Of a stretch of DNA of 64,000 nt, positions 1-12,400 are shown one piece after another. A program made the translations under genes and the position numbers. The stretch comes from Onchocerca lupi. Lineage: Eukaryota; Nematoda; Chromadorea; Rhabditida; Onchocercidae. The DNA is taken from contig JAOVVO010000288.1 of the NCBI GenBank assembly GCA_028564675.1, positions 30,875 to 94,874 on the forward strand, read 5' to 3'. The notes beneath the pieces were generated by a model, which was given only the letters and a program-made list of their open reading frames with translations, was not told where the DNA came from and ran no database searches. How positions within the stretch are numbered: the first letter of the stretch is position 1; every line of letters begins with the position of its first letter.

Positions 1-3000
1 TCTAAAATATGAAATAAGATTTGCACTCCAAACTAGGTCTTTTTGCTGTTCCAATTAAATTTCGTTTTTTACTATCCATTATTCTTTTTAAATTGCAAAG
101 ATTTCTGTTACTCCCAAGATTTTAAAATTCTAAGCTTGTTCAGTTAGAAGCTGGTTTGCGGACGAAATTTGAATCTGGCGGTCGTGTTGATCCAAATGAC
201 GGTCGCGGATTACTACCGCAAGGTTGGGATATGCAAGTGGCACCAAATGGACGAACATTTTTCATTGATCACATACATAAAACAACAACTTGGATTGATC
301 CAAGAGATGGTCAGGCTTCAGACACTTATTTAAAAGGTAAAAAGACAAAAAATTGATGTCACTTGTGCTTCTCGAAACTTCTCGAACTTTCTTTGTGGGA
401 GGAAATTCAAAAAATTTAATAAAAAAATAATATGGAAGAATTTGAAAATATTTAATTTTATGCAGAATATAGTAAAAAATGCGATGTATTTGTTATTTAT
501 AGAAGTGAGGAGCGATGAACTAGGCGAATTGCCTGCTGGTTGGGAAAAGCGGGTTCATGCTGATGGTAGAATATTTTACATTGACCACAACACTCGCCGA
601 ACACAATGGGAAGATCCGAGATTTGAGAATACGAATATTGCTGGTCCAGCTGTTCCATATTCACGTGATTATAAATGTAAATATGAATATCTGAGGTCAC
701 ATCTCCCGAAATCACCTACAAATATGAAATGTGAAATTACTGTGCGACGGATTCAATTGTTCGAAGATTCTTATAGGTATTCCTTTTCTTCAATAATTCG
801 TGCTGTTGAGGGAACTAGGAATAGGTTTTTTTTTTTTTTTTTTTTCTATCTTTCCAAGCATCTAATTCAATTCATCGAGAAATTAGGTGATTTAATAATA
901 CATTTTTTTTAACCAAAAAATTTTAAACTAATTTTTCAAAATATTAAACAATTTGCGTAACAGATAGTAAAATAGGGATGTGAAATCTTCTGCACCAATT
1001 AGTATTCGATCTTAATGAACTGTAATCTGATTTGTCTTTCTTTTTTTCAAGAAAAATATTTCATTTATAGCGATATAATCAAATAAGGAAATTGTTTAAG
1101 TGACAAGCTGAAAATGTTGGTTTGGCGCCAGTTTTGGAATTTTTAAATTCATTCATGACAGTGCGTTTATTTCAGACAGATAATGCAATTATCACCTACC
1201 GTTTTACGTGCTAAACTTTGGATTGAATTTGAGAATGAGACAGGTTTGGATTACGGTGGCGTAGCTCGCGAATGGTTTTATTTACTTTCTCATGATATTT
1301 TCAGCCCTTATTATGGTCTCTTTGAATATTCGGCAACGTATGTCATATGTCACGCATATTTCTAGAAACGCAACTTTGATTTCTAAAGTCTAGGCAAGGT
1401 AGCAATGAAGATCATCGTCACTTTAAGCATTAGTATCAGGTTTGACCAGCAAGAAACTGATGTGAGATATAGAAGCATATCTCAGAAATTAATGAACATA
1501 TGTGTTTGGAATTTTGCACGTTGCAACGGCATGCATGAGAGAAATAGAATAGGATGGAGGAGATAGGATTTTTATTCTATTGCTTTTCAATGCGAATTTC
1601 GAAAATTTGATTTCGTCTCATTTTTACGACAAATTCTGTATTTTACTGTCTAAAACTAACTCATATATTATCATTTCAGAGATAATTATACTTTACAAAT
1701 AAATCCACATTCAGAAACCTGTAATCCGGAACACTTATCTTATTTCCACTTCATTGGTCGTGTTATTGGTATTGCTATTTATCACGGGAAATTGCTTGAT
1801 GGTAAAACTTTCTACATGAAGGAGAGCTGTGTGCTATGATTAATTGTACTTTTGTTATTGGTTTTGCACTTTACATAAACTCTTTTTTTGCAGCATTTTT
1901 TATTCGACCATTTTATAAGATGATGCTGGGTAAGCCAATCACATTGAATGATATGGAATCTGTGGATAATGAGTATTTCAATTCCTTAATCTATATCAAA
2001 GATAATAATCCGGAAGATTTGGATTTACATTTTGCAGTAGATGAGGATGTTTTCGGACAGGTAAACACAACTACCTGTTTCAATATGAAAATTGTGTTTA
2101 CTTCATGTTTCAATATACTTTATAAATTTTTTTTCTTTTTAAAGTTTTATTTTTCAAAATTATCATCTGGAGTATTTATGCTTACGCTACTTGTCTTACC
2201 CTTTTTTTCAAGACAATAGTTCGGAAAATTCTCCTTTTGTGTTCTTTCTCATATTTTCAAACTTCCTTATGACATGTTTGTGATGTATCTTAGTCAAGGT
2301 CAGATGAAAGAAATTTTAGATGAAAAGTGTAGAACTTCGAGATGGAGGAGCGGAAGAGAAAGTAACAGATGCTAATAAAGATGAGTATATCGACTTAATT
2401 ATTAAGTGGCGATTTGTTAGTCGTGTTGAAGAGCAAATGAAAGCACTAATGAAAGGAGTTCACGAGCTGATACCATCAAATTTGCTATCAATTTTCGACC
2501 CGAATGAGCTTGAATTGCTTGTGTGCGGTTTGCAGAAAATTGACGTTAAAGACTGGAAGGATAATACTCTATACAAAGGTGGCTACTCTCCAAGTCATCC
2601 GGTGATTTCTTCATAATTTTTGGAAATATTCTTTCAATATCTAAAAGTTTCTTAAAAAGAGGCGTGAATTATGCTCTACTATAAAGAAAATTATGATAAA
2701 ATTACTTTCTTGTATCTAGAAATATTCAAATCTTCGTTAATAATTTAAACGTTAGGAATTTAATTAGGTATTTTGCTGCCCAAAGGCATTCATAAGATTT
2801 CAGGTAATTCAAAATTTCTGGAAGTGCTTGCTTGCATTTAACAACGAAATGCGTGCAAGGTTACTGCAATTTGTTACGGGTACTTCTCGTGTTCCAATGA
2901 ATGGCTTTCGCGAATTATATGGCTCAAATGGACCTCAAAAATTTACAATTGAACGCTGGGGCAATACAGACATGCTACCGCGAGCACATACATGGTATGC

Positions 3001-3252
3001 TACTGTTTTCTCGTCACTGACTGAGAGAACAGTTCTCATAAATTTTCTGAAATAGTCCATTATGGTTTCAGTTTTTATGGACTATACTGTTTCGATTTAC
3101 GATTTTCTTTTCCATCGATTTTCCTAATTTTTTTGCTGTTTCTTTCCAGTTTTAATCGAATCGATTTACCACCATATACGAATTTTCATCAAATGAAGGA
3201 ACGATTAACAACGGCAATTGAAAACTCAGAAATCTTTTCCGGCGTTGACTGA
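1..3252 (+). CDS. NEDD4-family HECT E3 ubiquitin ligase (5' end outside window)
   Basis: This is the C-terminal part of a NEDD4-type E3, which transfers ubiquitin through a catalytic cysteine to membrane-protein substrates recruited by WW domains. Visible exons are 144-336, 503-776, 1176-1337, 1680-1801, 1894-2060, 2320-2601, 2804-2994 and 3150-3252; junctions keep one frame. The first two exons each encode a WW domain (LPQGWDMQVAPNGRTFFIDH and LPAGWEKRVHADGRIFYIDH). The rest is a complete HECT domain, including GLDYGGVAREW, FIRPFYKMMLGKP and LLQFVTGTSRVPMNGF. The catalytic cysteine is in RAHTC, and its TGT codon is split by the last intron. The protein ends EIFSGVD, close to the GF(D/E)GVD end of vertebrate NEDD4 and unlike the GFGQE end I recall for WWP/Itch proteins, so I place it in the NEDD4 branch. 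The C2 domain and any further WW domains would lie left of the window. Confidence 0.95.
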
Positions 3253-4941
3253 TCTCACTTCTCCATGGATAATCTTCGTGTATTCAGTTAAATAACATAT
3301 CATAAATTGTCACGAAATTTATTGACTAGAAATGATCATTCAAATTCATTCTGAAAGAATGAACAACTTTAACTAGATCTAAAGATGCCATGAATTGAAA
3401 AGACACATTTTGCTGAGCCTGACTTAATTTATTTTTAATCCTTTTTTTTCGTGAGAAATTACCTACCTTCAGCATCTTGTTCTCATTGTTGAGAAAGCAC
3501 ACATTAAATTCATTTTTTAAATATCCACTCATCACAAGTTTCCATTTCTTTTCATTACATACGTATGCCAAAAATCTTGTTTTTATCCTCTCTAGTTTAA
3601 TAGGGCAATAGTTCTACCTTGAAAACTATCCAATAGATCTGAAGAACCTTCATCGTCTTTTCGAGCCACCCTTTTTGTCTGTTTTTTTAGTGGGCTTTCA
3701 TGCCAATTTTATGGTCCATTTTACCTTTTACAGTGTAATATTTTTTTTTTTTTTTAAATTCAACTACGACTGCTGCTGTTTTCCGAACTACGTAGATTTT
3801 ATAGGCCCATGATGTGAATGAATTCCTTATTGGGTTTCGAAAATCCTAACGGGTATGTTTCCATTTCTCTAGGATATTTTATTATTATTCAAAGGTTTCT
3901 TAGTCTTTTTCTATTATTCTCTGAATTCATGTAATTTTCCATTCCCCTCCATTTCTTATAGTTTGATGTATATAGTATATTTGTCAACATATGTGATATG
4001 ATATGTACACGTACATCGTCACAGCTGTTTAAAGAGATTGATTATACGGATTTTTTATGAACAAATTCGTAATTTTTCACTTTTTTAATTAAAAACTTGG
4101 ATTGATTCAATGGAACTCATATAAATGAGGTGCTCAAGTCAGAAATACTCACTACATAAGCCTTCAGGCTGTTCTTTTATTTCTGTGTTATTTCTAACGT
4201 CAGCACTTTCAAACGTACTACAAAATGCATAATTAAATAAAAATGGAGATGCAATGAAGTTTCACGATATACGAGCATACGAACAACATTAAAATTATTA
4301 ATGAAAGTTTAAGTCAATTCGCATGATACACTGGACATAGTTAAAGAGTCTGTAAATAAAACGGAACTTTTGACCTCTTTGTCTCTAGCCACCTTATTGT
4401 GTTGAATTTATACTTTTATTTTTCTTTTTACTGTTGAATTAGTTTCAAAAATGTTTTAGAAAAATGCCTATAACAAAAGAGATGGAATACAGTATGGAAC
4501 GCCATTTTTTATGCTATGCGATAAGGTAGACATAATAAGCTCCCGAACTGTATCAACTATATTCTATTCGTCGCCAGAATTTTCAAGAACTAAGAAAAAA
4601 TGCTGATTAAAATCTAATATTATGAGCTAAATCCTTCATAAAATTCAATCGGGATCTAACAGCAAAAACAAGTCCAATTTTTTTTCCTCTAAACTGGAGA
4701 TACTTCAAATTTATTTAAAACTAATAGAAATGGTTAAATCTTTGTCTTTCATTTAGCAAAAAAAAAAAAAAGAAAAAAAAAACAAATACTTTTTTATAAA
4801 ATGAAATTGTTAAAATTAAGCTAGCAATGACATTTCATCAATATATTACGATGTGACAACTAAATTATTAGACAAAATGAAATACAATTCTACAGAACAT
4901 AATGCATAGTGACGACAACAATTACTGCTATTGCACTGTTA
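3253..4941. other. Convergent intergenic region
   Basis: Between the 3' end of the plus-strand ligase and the 3' end of the minus-strand calumenin gene. It should hold both 3' UTRs. I see only AT-rich, stop-rich sequence with A/T homopolymer runs (for example 4760-4782) and no supported exon. Confidence 0.6.
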
Positions 4942-7796
4942 TTATAATTCGTCATGTGGTAGATCAACCAAATCTTCTCCATGATTCGTTGCTTCAGAAC
5001 CAACGAACAGATCCGATTCGTTTACTATTTCATCGATAGATAAGCGTCCATCACTATCTTTGTCTGCTTTCGACATTAAATGTTCTGCTTCCTAAATAAG
5101 AAGATGTTAACGCTCATGAATCAATGTTAAATAGGGAATACCTACAAAGTCGTAATATATTTAAATAAGTTATACTCTTTTGTCCACATCTTGAAATACA
5201 CTTGAAATGAACACTTTCTTTCGAATAAAACTCACATAACCTTAGATAGTAAATTATTTCTTTCATCAGAAATTCACAATTTTATATTTCATTAAAACTG
5301 ATTAGATAATTTGTTTGAACTCATGTTTCATAATCTAAATTTGGACGAATATGTTAAAAGTTATGGTACATACTTCAGCTGCGGTGGTTTCCAAATTCAT
5401 AATAAGCCAAGAAGCAATTTCTGGACCCTCAAGAACACCATTTCCATCTTTGTCATAATCATGTTCAAAACGATTTTTTTCCACCGTATGCCAGTCTGAT
5501 TTCTGATCTCCCGCTAAATCATCCAGAAATTCATCCAGTGTAATTTTCCCATCATGATTTTTATCTTTCTCTTTCATTGTGACCTTAAAATTTCATAACT
5601 GCAAAACCAAAGCTGCAAATGTCGCGATGATTTGGGATGAAGGACCATTACTTCTTAAATCCCTGCTTCTGATAATTTGCCTGATATAAATAACGCAATA
5701 AGCACAGCTTCCAGGCTGACAGACCACGTTAGATTAAAGTTCGCATTAGTATCAATCGTTCGGTGCAATAGACGTATGAATGACATGATTTCATGCTAAA
5801 TATTGTTTTGCATATGGAATTTTGGAAAAAATTTTCTAGATGTCTGCAATGTTACCTCAATTAAAGCAGCATGCATGTGTGGAAAAGATTCCGGATTTTG
5901 AAAAGCATGAAATTCTGTATTCGACAACTTTCCATCCTTATCTTGGTCTGCCACGAAGAAAAATTTTTTGTCATCCTCCAATAAACGCTTGTCATCTGCA
6001 TCCATAATCTGAAGGTCAAAAATGCATTTTGGCTTCAATATTTTCTTCGTCATAGATAACATAAAAATTATCTACGACAGGCTATTAAAGTCGAGAAATT
6101 AATCGGAGGAGTTCTTGATGATCACGGTAAGTGAACTCAGACAGATAAGCCAGTCTCTAATTGGCGAAATAATAATTGCTGTCTCACTAATGAACCATGA
6201 AGTTACTGTTCACAAAAAAGAAAAAAAAAAAACGAAAAAAAAGAGAACTATTTGATCGGTTCTTAAAGAAATAAAATACGAAAATTAGAGAACTGTCCTG
6301 AGTTTTAGTATGATAAATGAAAGAATAGTTGGATAAAATAATAATATAATAATATTAAGAGTAATTTCGTGAGAAGTGGACTTCAGTGTTTAAATAATTA
6401 AACAGTGTTCAAATAATTAAAAATTCTTTTGTATCCACTCCCAGAATTTTTTAAAATACAAATAAATTGACTACACTTACAATTTCAACATCTCAACATG
6501 TAAAACAATACTTTTGAGTCTAAAAACCAGAAAGTCAAACTTCAACGGAAATAAAATTTAATACATTTCCAATTCTCTAATATGTTGATCCAATTATAGC
6601 GTATCGAAAAAATGATATGAAAAAAATCTGTAGACTGATGAAGAGTTTAAATAATCGCTATTAGCATCTATTTAAAAAATATTCTTTCGGACGTAAATTT
6701 TTCTCGAGGATTCCTTTAAATTGATCAAAAATTTCCAAAAAATTAACAAAAGTTAACTTCATTCGCTGGATCGATATCGCCAAACGATTCCTGCACATAT
6801 TCATCCCATGTTACAAAACTGTCTTGATTTGTATCCATCTCTCGGAATCGATCATTTGATTCCTCCAAATCCAATGCAATCATGTTCCTAAAACAAACTA
6901 TATAAGTAACGAATTTCTTCAGAGAGATTTCTTACTACATTACATTTTCATCCTTAGTTATTTTCAAAAAATAAAGAATTAGCAAATAAATTAGTCAAAA
7001 AATTGCCAAAAATCAAAAAAAACTGTAAGCATTCTAAAAATTCTGGAATATGTAATCGGAAAAAGACACATACTGTTTAATCACTTTCTCTAACTCTTCA
7101 CGAGTTACATATCCATCACCATTTTTGTCCATTTTTTCAGCTAAAATTGCCAGTCGTCGTTTTGCTTCTTCAGGACTCAAATCATCGAACATTTCCGCTT
7201 CTTTTCGGGAGCCTAAACAGATAAAAAAGAGAAGTAGAAAAATCTATTGAACTTTATCATTTGCTTACCGATACAAAAATCTAATCACTCGGAAGAAAAA
7301 AATGACGGATTTATATCATATTATAAATCACAGTTTCTTACATCGAACTCGCAAACGAACACTTATATGCTGCATTTATGAAGCAGGACACTATATTAAA
7401 TTGATGACTTGAACTCTCTGAAGAGAATATGTACTAATATAAATTTTAGAATGGGCTTTTATAGAATTGAATGACAGTATAATCAACCCACAAATTAAAA
7501 ATCATTTCATCTATAATAAATATATGAGATAATGATTTACAAATGAACGAGATATTATCTATGCATGTTCGATTCACGCAAGATGAACGATGAAATTTGT
7601 GGATATATATACCTATAAAAACTTCATGATCAGCATGGACGTTATGCTGATCGCCTTCAGCACCATGTTCCTTCTTGAATTTCCCACTGAAACCATGCTC
7701 CACATGTTCTTGATCTGATTTCACAATAGGCAATAATAATAGTGACAAGAGACAAGTATACGAAAATCCTAAACTGTTGCCATAAAATGGCTGCAT
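4942..7796 (-). CDS. calu-1: Calumenin/reticulocalbin (CREC family), ER calcium-binding protein
   Basis: A 321-aa EF-hand protein of the secretory pathway. Exons on the minus strand are 7796-7613, 7212-7074, 6887-6758, 6008-5856, 5583-5374 and 5091-4942, all in phase. The N-terminus has a hydrophobic signal peptide (CLLSLLLLPIVKS). Six EF-hand loops follow in order: DKNGDGYVTREEL, DTNQDSFVTWDEY, DQDKDGKLSNTEF, DKNHDGKITLDEF, DKDGNGVLEGPEI and DKDSDGRLSIDEI. The chain ends in HDEL, the ER-retention signal of this family. Length and domain order match the CREC family (about 315 aa); in C. elegans the single member is calu-1, involved in cuticle and muscle function. Loop 2 has Ser and Phe at positions usually Gly and Ile, so it may bind calcium weakly. 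A TTTCAG acceptor four bases before the ATG (7801-7802) suggests spliced-leader addition. Confidence 0.95.
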
Positions 7797-9489
7797 TCAC
7801 CTGAAATCTTTACACGTCTGTGAAATAAGAATCAAAAGCTTCGCTTTAGAAAGAAGCTTTTTTCTTTCTTTTACAAATTTCTCAATGGTTACATGCAGTG
7901 ACAATTATCTTAGTTTAATGTTATATATCAAACCATCAAATTGTCCTCGCAACTTCAAATCTTCGGTAATTATATGAAAAATCACCCAAAACTACCACAA
8001 ATAAAAGTCCCAGTAGTTTAAAAATCGAAATTACCATTAGATGAATTATTCCATCTAATTTATATCTAGGGATTATTTAAATATCCTTATAAAGAAAGAG
8101 ATCACTTGCTTTACCGAAAAAGAGATCAAAATATGACTACGGTAGACAATAAATAGCTCAAATCCACCGGGAAACGAAGAAGGATACACACAAAAGAGAC
8201 TGGATGAAACCAACATCTAAATTATAAATTCGTAAAATGGCTGAAAGACGCTCCCTATTTTAGGGTGGGATTAGTTTGTCTTCACTTTAATTAGCATTTG
8301 CTTTCGAATGAATGTAAAGTGAGTGTGAATGTGCCATCAATGAAATCATCTCTTGTTTGCAGTGGTATTCTTGTAGCCGCCCTAAAACGTACTGCAAAAT
8401 GCAAATTGTATTTTGTCTCTCTGAACAGCAATATCAATCCGATTCCAGCATGTTTTACACATAAGAATAAATTGAAGCCGGAAGAAACCAACAATTAGTG
8501 CAACTAAAACCCAATTTTTAATAGAAGTCCAAGCAATTTTCAACATATATTAAAGAATCTCCAAAGATAATTCAATTTAAATTATAAATGCTAGGAGAAG
8601 TACTTTCTGCTTTTAACACAACCAGTCAAAGTTTTTACATATTCTTCAGGAATATTATCAAAATTTGTAAGACTTAAACAAAATTGATTTCACTTGAGTT
8701 TATTAGCCGACACCCAAATATTAATAATAAGCATACGTGAAGTCATGAACAACATCGCAGTTAACGTTCTTGAGAGTGTTCATCAGCTCACAAAAACATC
8801 TTTCGAAACAAGTTCATGTAGGTTAGAAAATCCATAAGAAACGGTCCTAGTGTTGCCACCGTAAAATACAAGGCACAGTTGGGGCTGCCAAAATTAAGTC
8901 CTATGATAACAAAAATAGTGGACAATTCATAAAAATGAGAATAAACAAACAGCAGCAAAAAATATGGATATACGTTTTATTTATAAACGTTCTAGTTTTT
9001 AGTAGGAATCATCTGCTAAAAATTAAAATCCTTATAAATAAGAGTAATGATAAAATCAAATGCAAGATTCCTTGATCGGACTGTGATCACTCTTTCCGTC
9101 ATTTCAATACCAATCAAAAAGACATCGATAAAAAGCTTCTTTTGGAATCCAGTGATAGATCAAACAATTCCCAAAATCAGTCGCTAGATCTCTTAATTGC
9201 CTTAGTTAAATAGAAGTATAATAATTTGTTTAGAAGCATTTTTAGTGCTAAGAATAAACTACATAGTTCGATATCCAGCAAATCAAAAACTCATTAGCAT
9301 CATGTAAAAGCTGCTCAATTTTGATTAATGTCAGACTGAGAAAAAAAGTTTATTCAAAGAAATAGAGAGGCAAACAGATATAAGACTCTATTAAGAAGTT
9401 TGAATGCTTATATTTTCAATTTAATTTATAGAAATAACTCAGAACTGTCTATTATTTTACTCGCTCTCAAAGATAATGAGAGAAGAATA
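7797..9489. other. Intergenic region between calu-1 and mcm-4
   Basis: Contains the presumed calu-1 promoter side and the mcm-4 3' UTR. Short open frames exist on both strands (near 8290-8500) but lack recognisable domains, splice logic or coding-like composition. No RNA gene or repeat recognised. Confidence 0.5.
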
Positions 9490-12400
9490 TCAAGCTGCAG
9501 CAACATATCGTATTTTATCACCAGTTCGAACCAGTATTTCGTCTTTCACCAAATTGTTGATCGCCTCATCAAACAATTCTCTTGTAAAAGACTGAAAAAC
9601 GATTTTAACTGATAAGCTAGCGGGTCATAAAATTTAAAGCAATATTGATAGAATACAAACCTAAACATTTTAAAAGCAATTTTTTAATAATCAGTTGGAA
9701 GGAGCCAATCATGCTTTAAATATTTAATTTGATAAATTTTGAATATATTTCTTTTAAGATAGGCACAACCATTTATTAATCAATTTTTAAAATTCTTCAT
9801 CCTTAAAATTGCAAAAAATTGTCTTCAGATCTAATAATTCAAAAATCATAAAAAATCATGCAAAACTCTGAAAATTTACTAGATCGTTTTGACGCAACTG
9901 CTGCATTAATTTCTTTAGAGAGACCAAAATTCCATGCCGCTGTGAAAGTTCACTACGTATTGCTTCAGCCAATTGATCGATGACCTCTCTGCTTGTTGTA
10001 CTGATTCCAGCAGCTAAAATGTTGATATCAACTCGACCGGTAGATGGGTCTACCGCTGACTGTTTCAGCGCTTCGCGATATAAACTGAAATATGACAAAG
10101 TTGAAAAAGCTGAATTTGAAAGTTTGTATTTGGATCTAAACCAAAAAATTTGCTTTTAAAATCAAAAACAATTTAGAATTCACTGTTTGCAATCTGAAGT
10201 CAAATTAAGCTGCATTCAATAAAAACTAAATAAAGCAAGCATTCTTGATAAACTTGTTATAATAATATAAAAAATTCTCCTGCCTATATGCATCTTCAAC
10301 ATCTTGTACTGACACCGTTTTACTCAGCCTGATTTTAGCATGTGCTTCGGCCAGACGGATTAACGACTCCAGTTGCCGAGGATAAGCGGAAACCTACAAA
10401 TTACAATAAGTCAACATCAGTCTTTCAGTGACCCAATAAAACAGTGAATCATTTTTCAAAAACTCGAATTGAATCGATAAAGCACATTGTTACAAGAAAA
10501 TTCAAATTATTTCACTTGTCCAAAACCAGATCCAGTTTTCCGCATTTGAAGATATTTATCAATAAGGCGTTGCGAAGATGCTTCATCTAGCAGTGGATTA
10601 ACACAAGACCGAGCATATCCGATATAATCACGCAAAAGGGCCAAATCCAGCAGTTCAGAATCTGTAATGCTCAAATATAATTTGCATATTTACTTTTGAA
10701 ATTTCACGAACTGTATTCCACTTAATAATATAAACTAATGTTAAATTTATGAAAAATTCATGCAACTATAACTCTTCTTCATACATCTATGAAGAAACGA
10801 ATTTTTCATATGGTTAAAATTTTAATGATCAATATTCGCTACGTAGCTACATAAAAAAACTCAAGCAGTAAATTCGGTTACAAACGTACCATCGTCATTA
10901 GTTTCTTTATAATACAATGAAACCAAATGATTAGCAAGACGTCGATCATATAATTCATTTTGAGAATCAACCAAAAGAAAAATTAAATCGAATCTGAAAA
11001 CACTTCAGCAATATGATATTCAAATTCCAGAAATGAAACTTTAATAAATATACAAATTTCTACAGGCGAAATCTTGAAAGCAAATACTGACCTGGACAGC
11101 AAAGTATGAGGTAGTTGAATATTATCAACGATGGTCTTATTTCGATTCCACTGCGAGTCTACAGGATTTGCTGCAGCCAAAATTGAAGTCCGTGCATTTA
11201 ACTGACAAATAATTCCAGCTTTTGCTATTGAAAGCGTTTGTTGCTCCATTACCTAAAATATTTATCTTACATCGAATTATACTACTAAAATGTTGATATC
11301 AATGAATGACTTAATAACTTATTAATCAATTTTTGGTACTTGCAGTTCTTGATTTAAATACCTATTTAAATACATTTCTTATCTTTAAAAATCACTTTAT
11401 TTAGAAATTTTAAAATAATTCAATAAAATGGCATCTTCATGATTGACAGTTGGCGAATAGTAAGTGTAATCAACAACTGATAATAAATTATTAAATCAAC
11501 TATGGTAATTGCAACTTGAAAATGGCTGGATAAAACAGGAAGCAAAAGAACAGAAAGTGCATAAAATTATTCCAGTAATTCTTAGAGCTGACCGAGTCTT
11601 CATAAAACAAACTATTTGACCGATTTTGCTTTAACTTACTTCATGTAAAACTGAGCGCGTACTATCGTTCATTTTATCAAATTCGTCAATACAACATACT
11701 CCATTGTCTGCCAAAACAAGTGCACCTAAAATAAAATTTCAATCGATTTCGTTTTTTACATCCTCCTTTGCTATTTTAATCAGTTAATGTACCAGTTTGC
11801 AACACGAGATAACGAGTGTCTGGATCACGGGTAACAGAGGCTGTCAATCCAACTGCAGAAGATCCCTTTCCTGATGTATATTGCGCACGCGGCACAAGTC
11901 GATACACATACTGAAATTTTCATTTTTGTTTTATCATAGCTGCACACAAATATTTGCAAGAAATACCAACTTCGTTCAGACATTATTTATCAAGCTTCTA
12001 CACTTTTTAAAAGTAATGAATTTTTTAAGTTAGTTTCAGTTTCCCTTCTTGATTTAATATTTCATGCATTACTTTAAGTGCGAAAAATGCATTTCGAAGA
12101 AAAAAACGCAAAGCATTCATGAGTTAAGAAAAATTATTAAAAATAAAAAGCTTAACTCTCGGTCTGCACAAATCAGCATATAAACTTACTTGTAGAAGCT
12201 GACTTTTGCTGGTACCAGGATCTCCGCAGAGCAATATATTTATTTCGCTTCGTAGTTTGATTTTGTTACCTGTTCTATCTTCCTTGCTGGTGCCACCGAA
12301 CAATAAACAGAGGATGCCTCGCTTAATATCCTCATGACCGTAGATCGAAGGAGCTCAAAACAATGCCATTAAAAAGTTTTACAACAAACTTTTTCATAAA

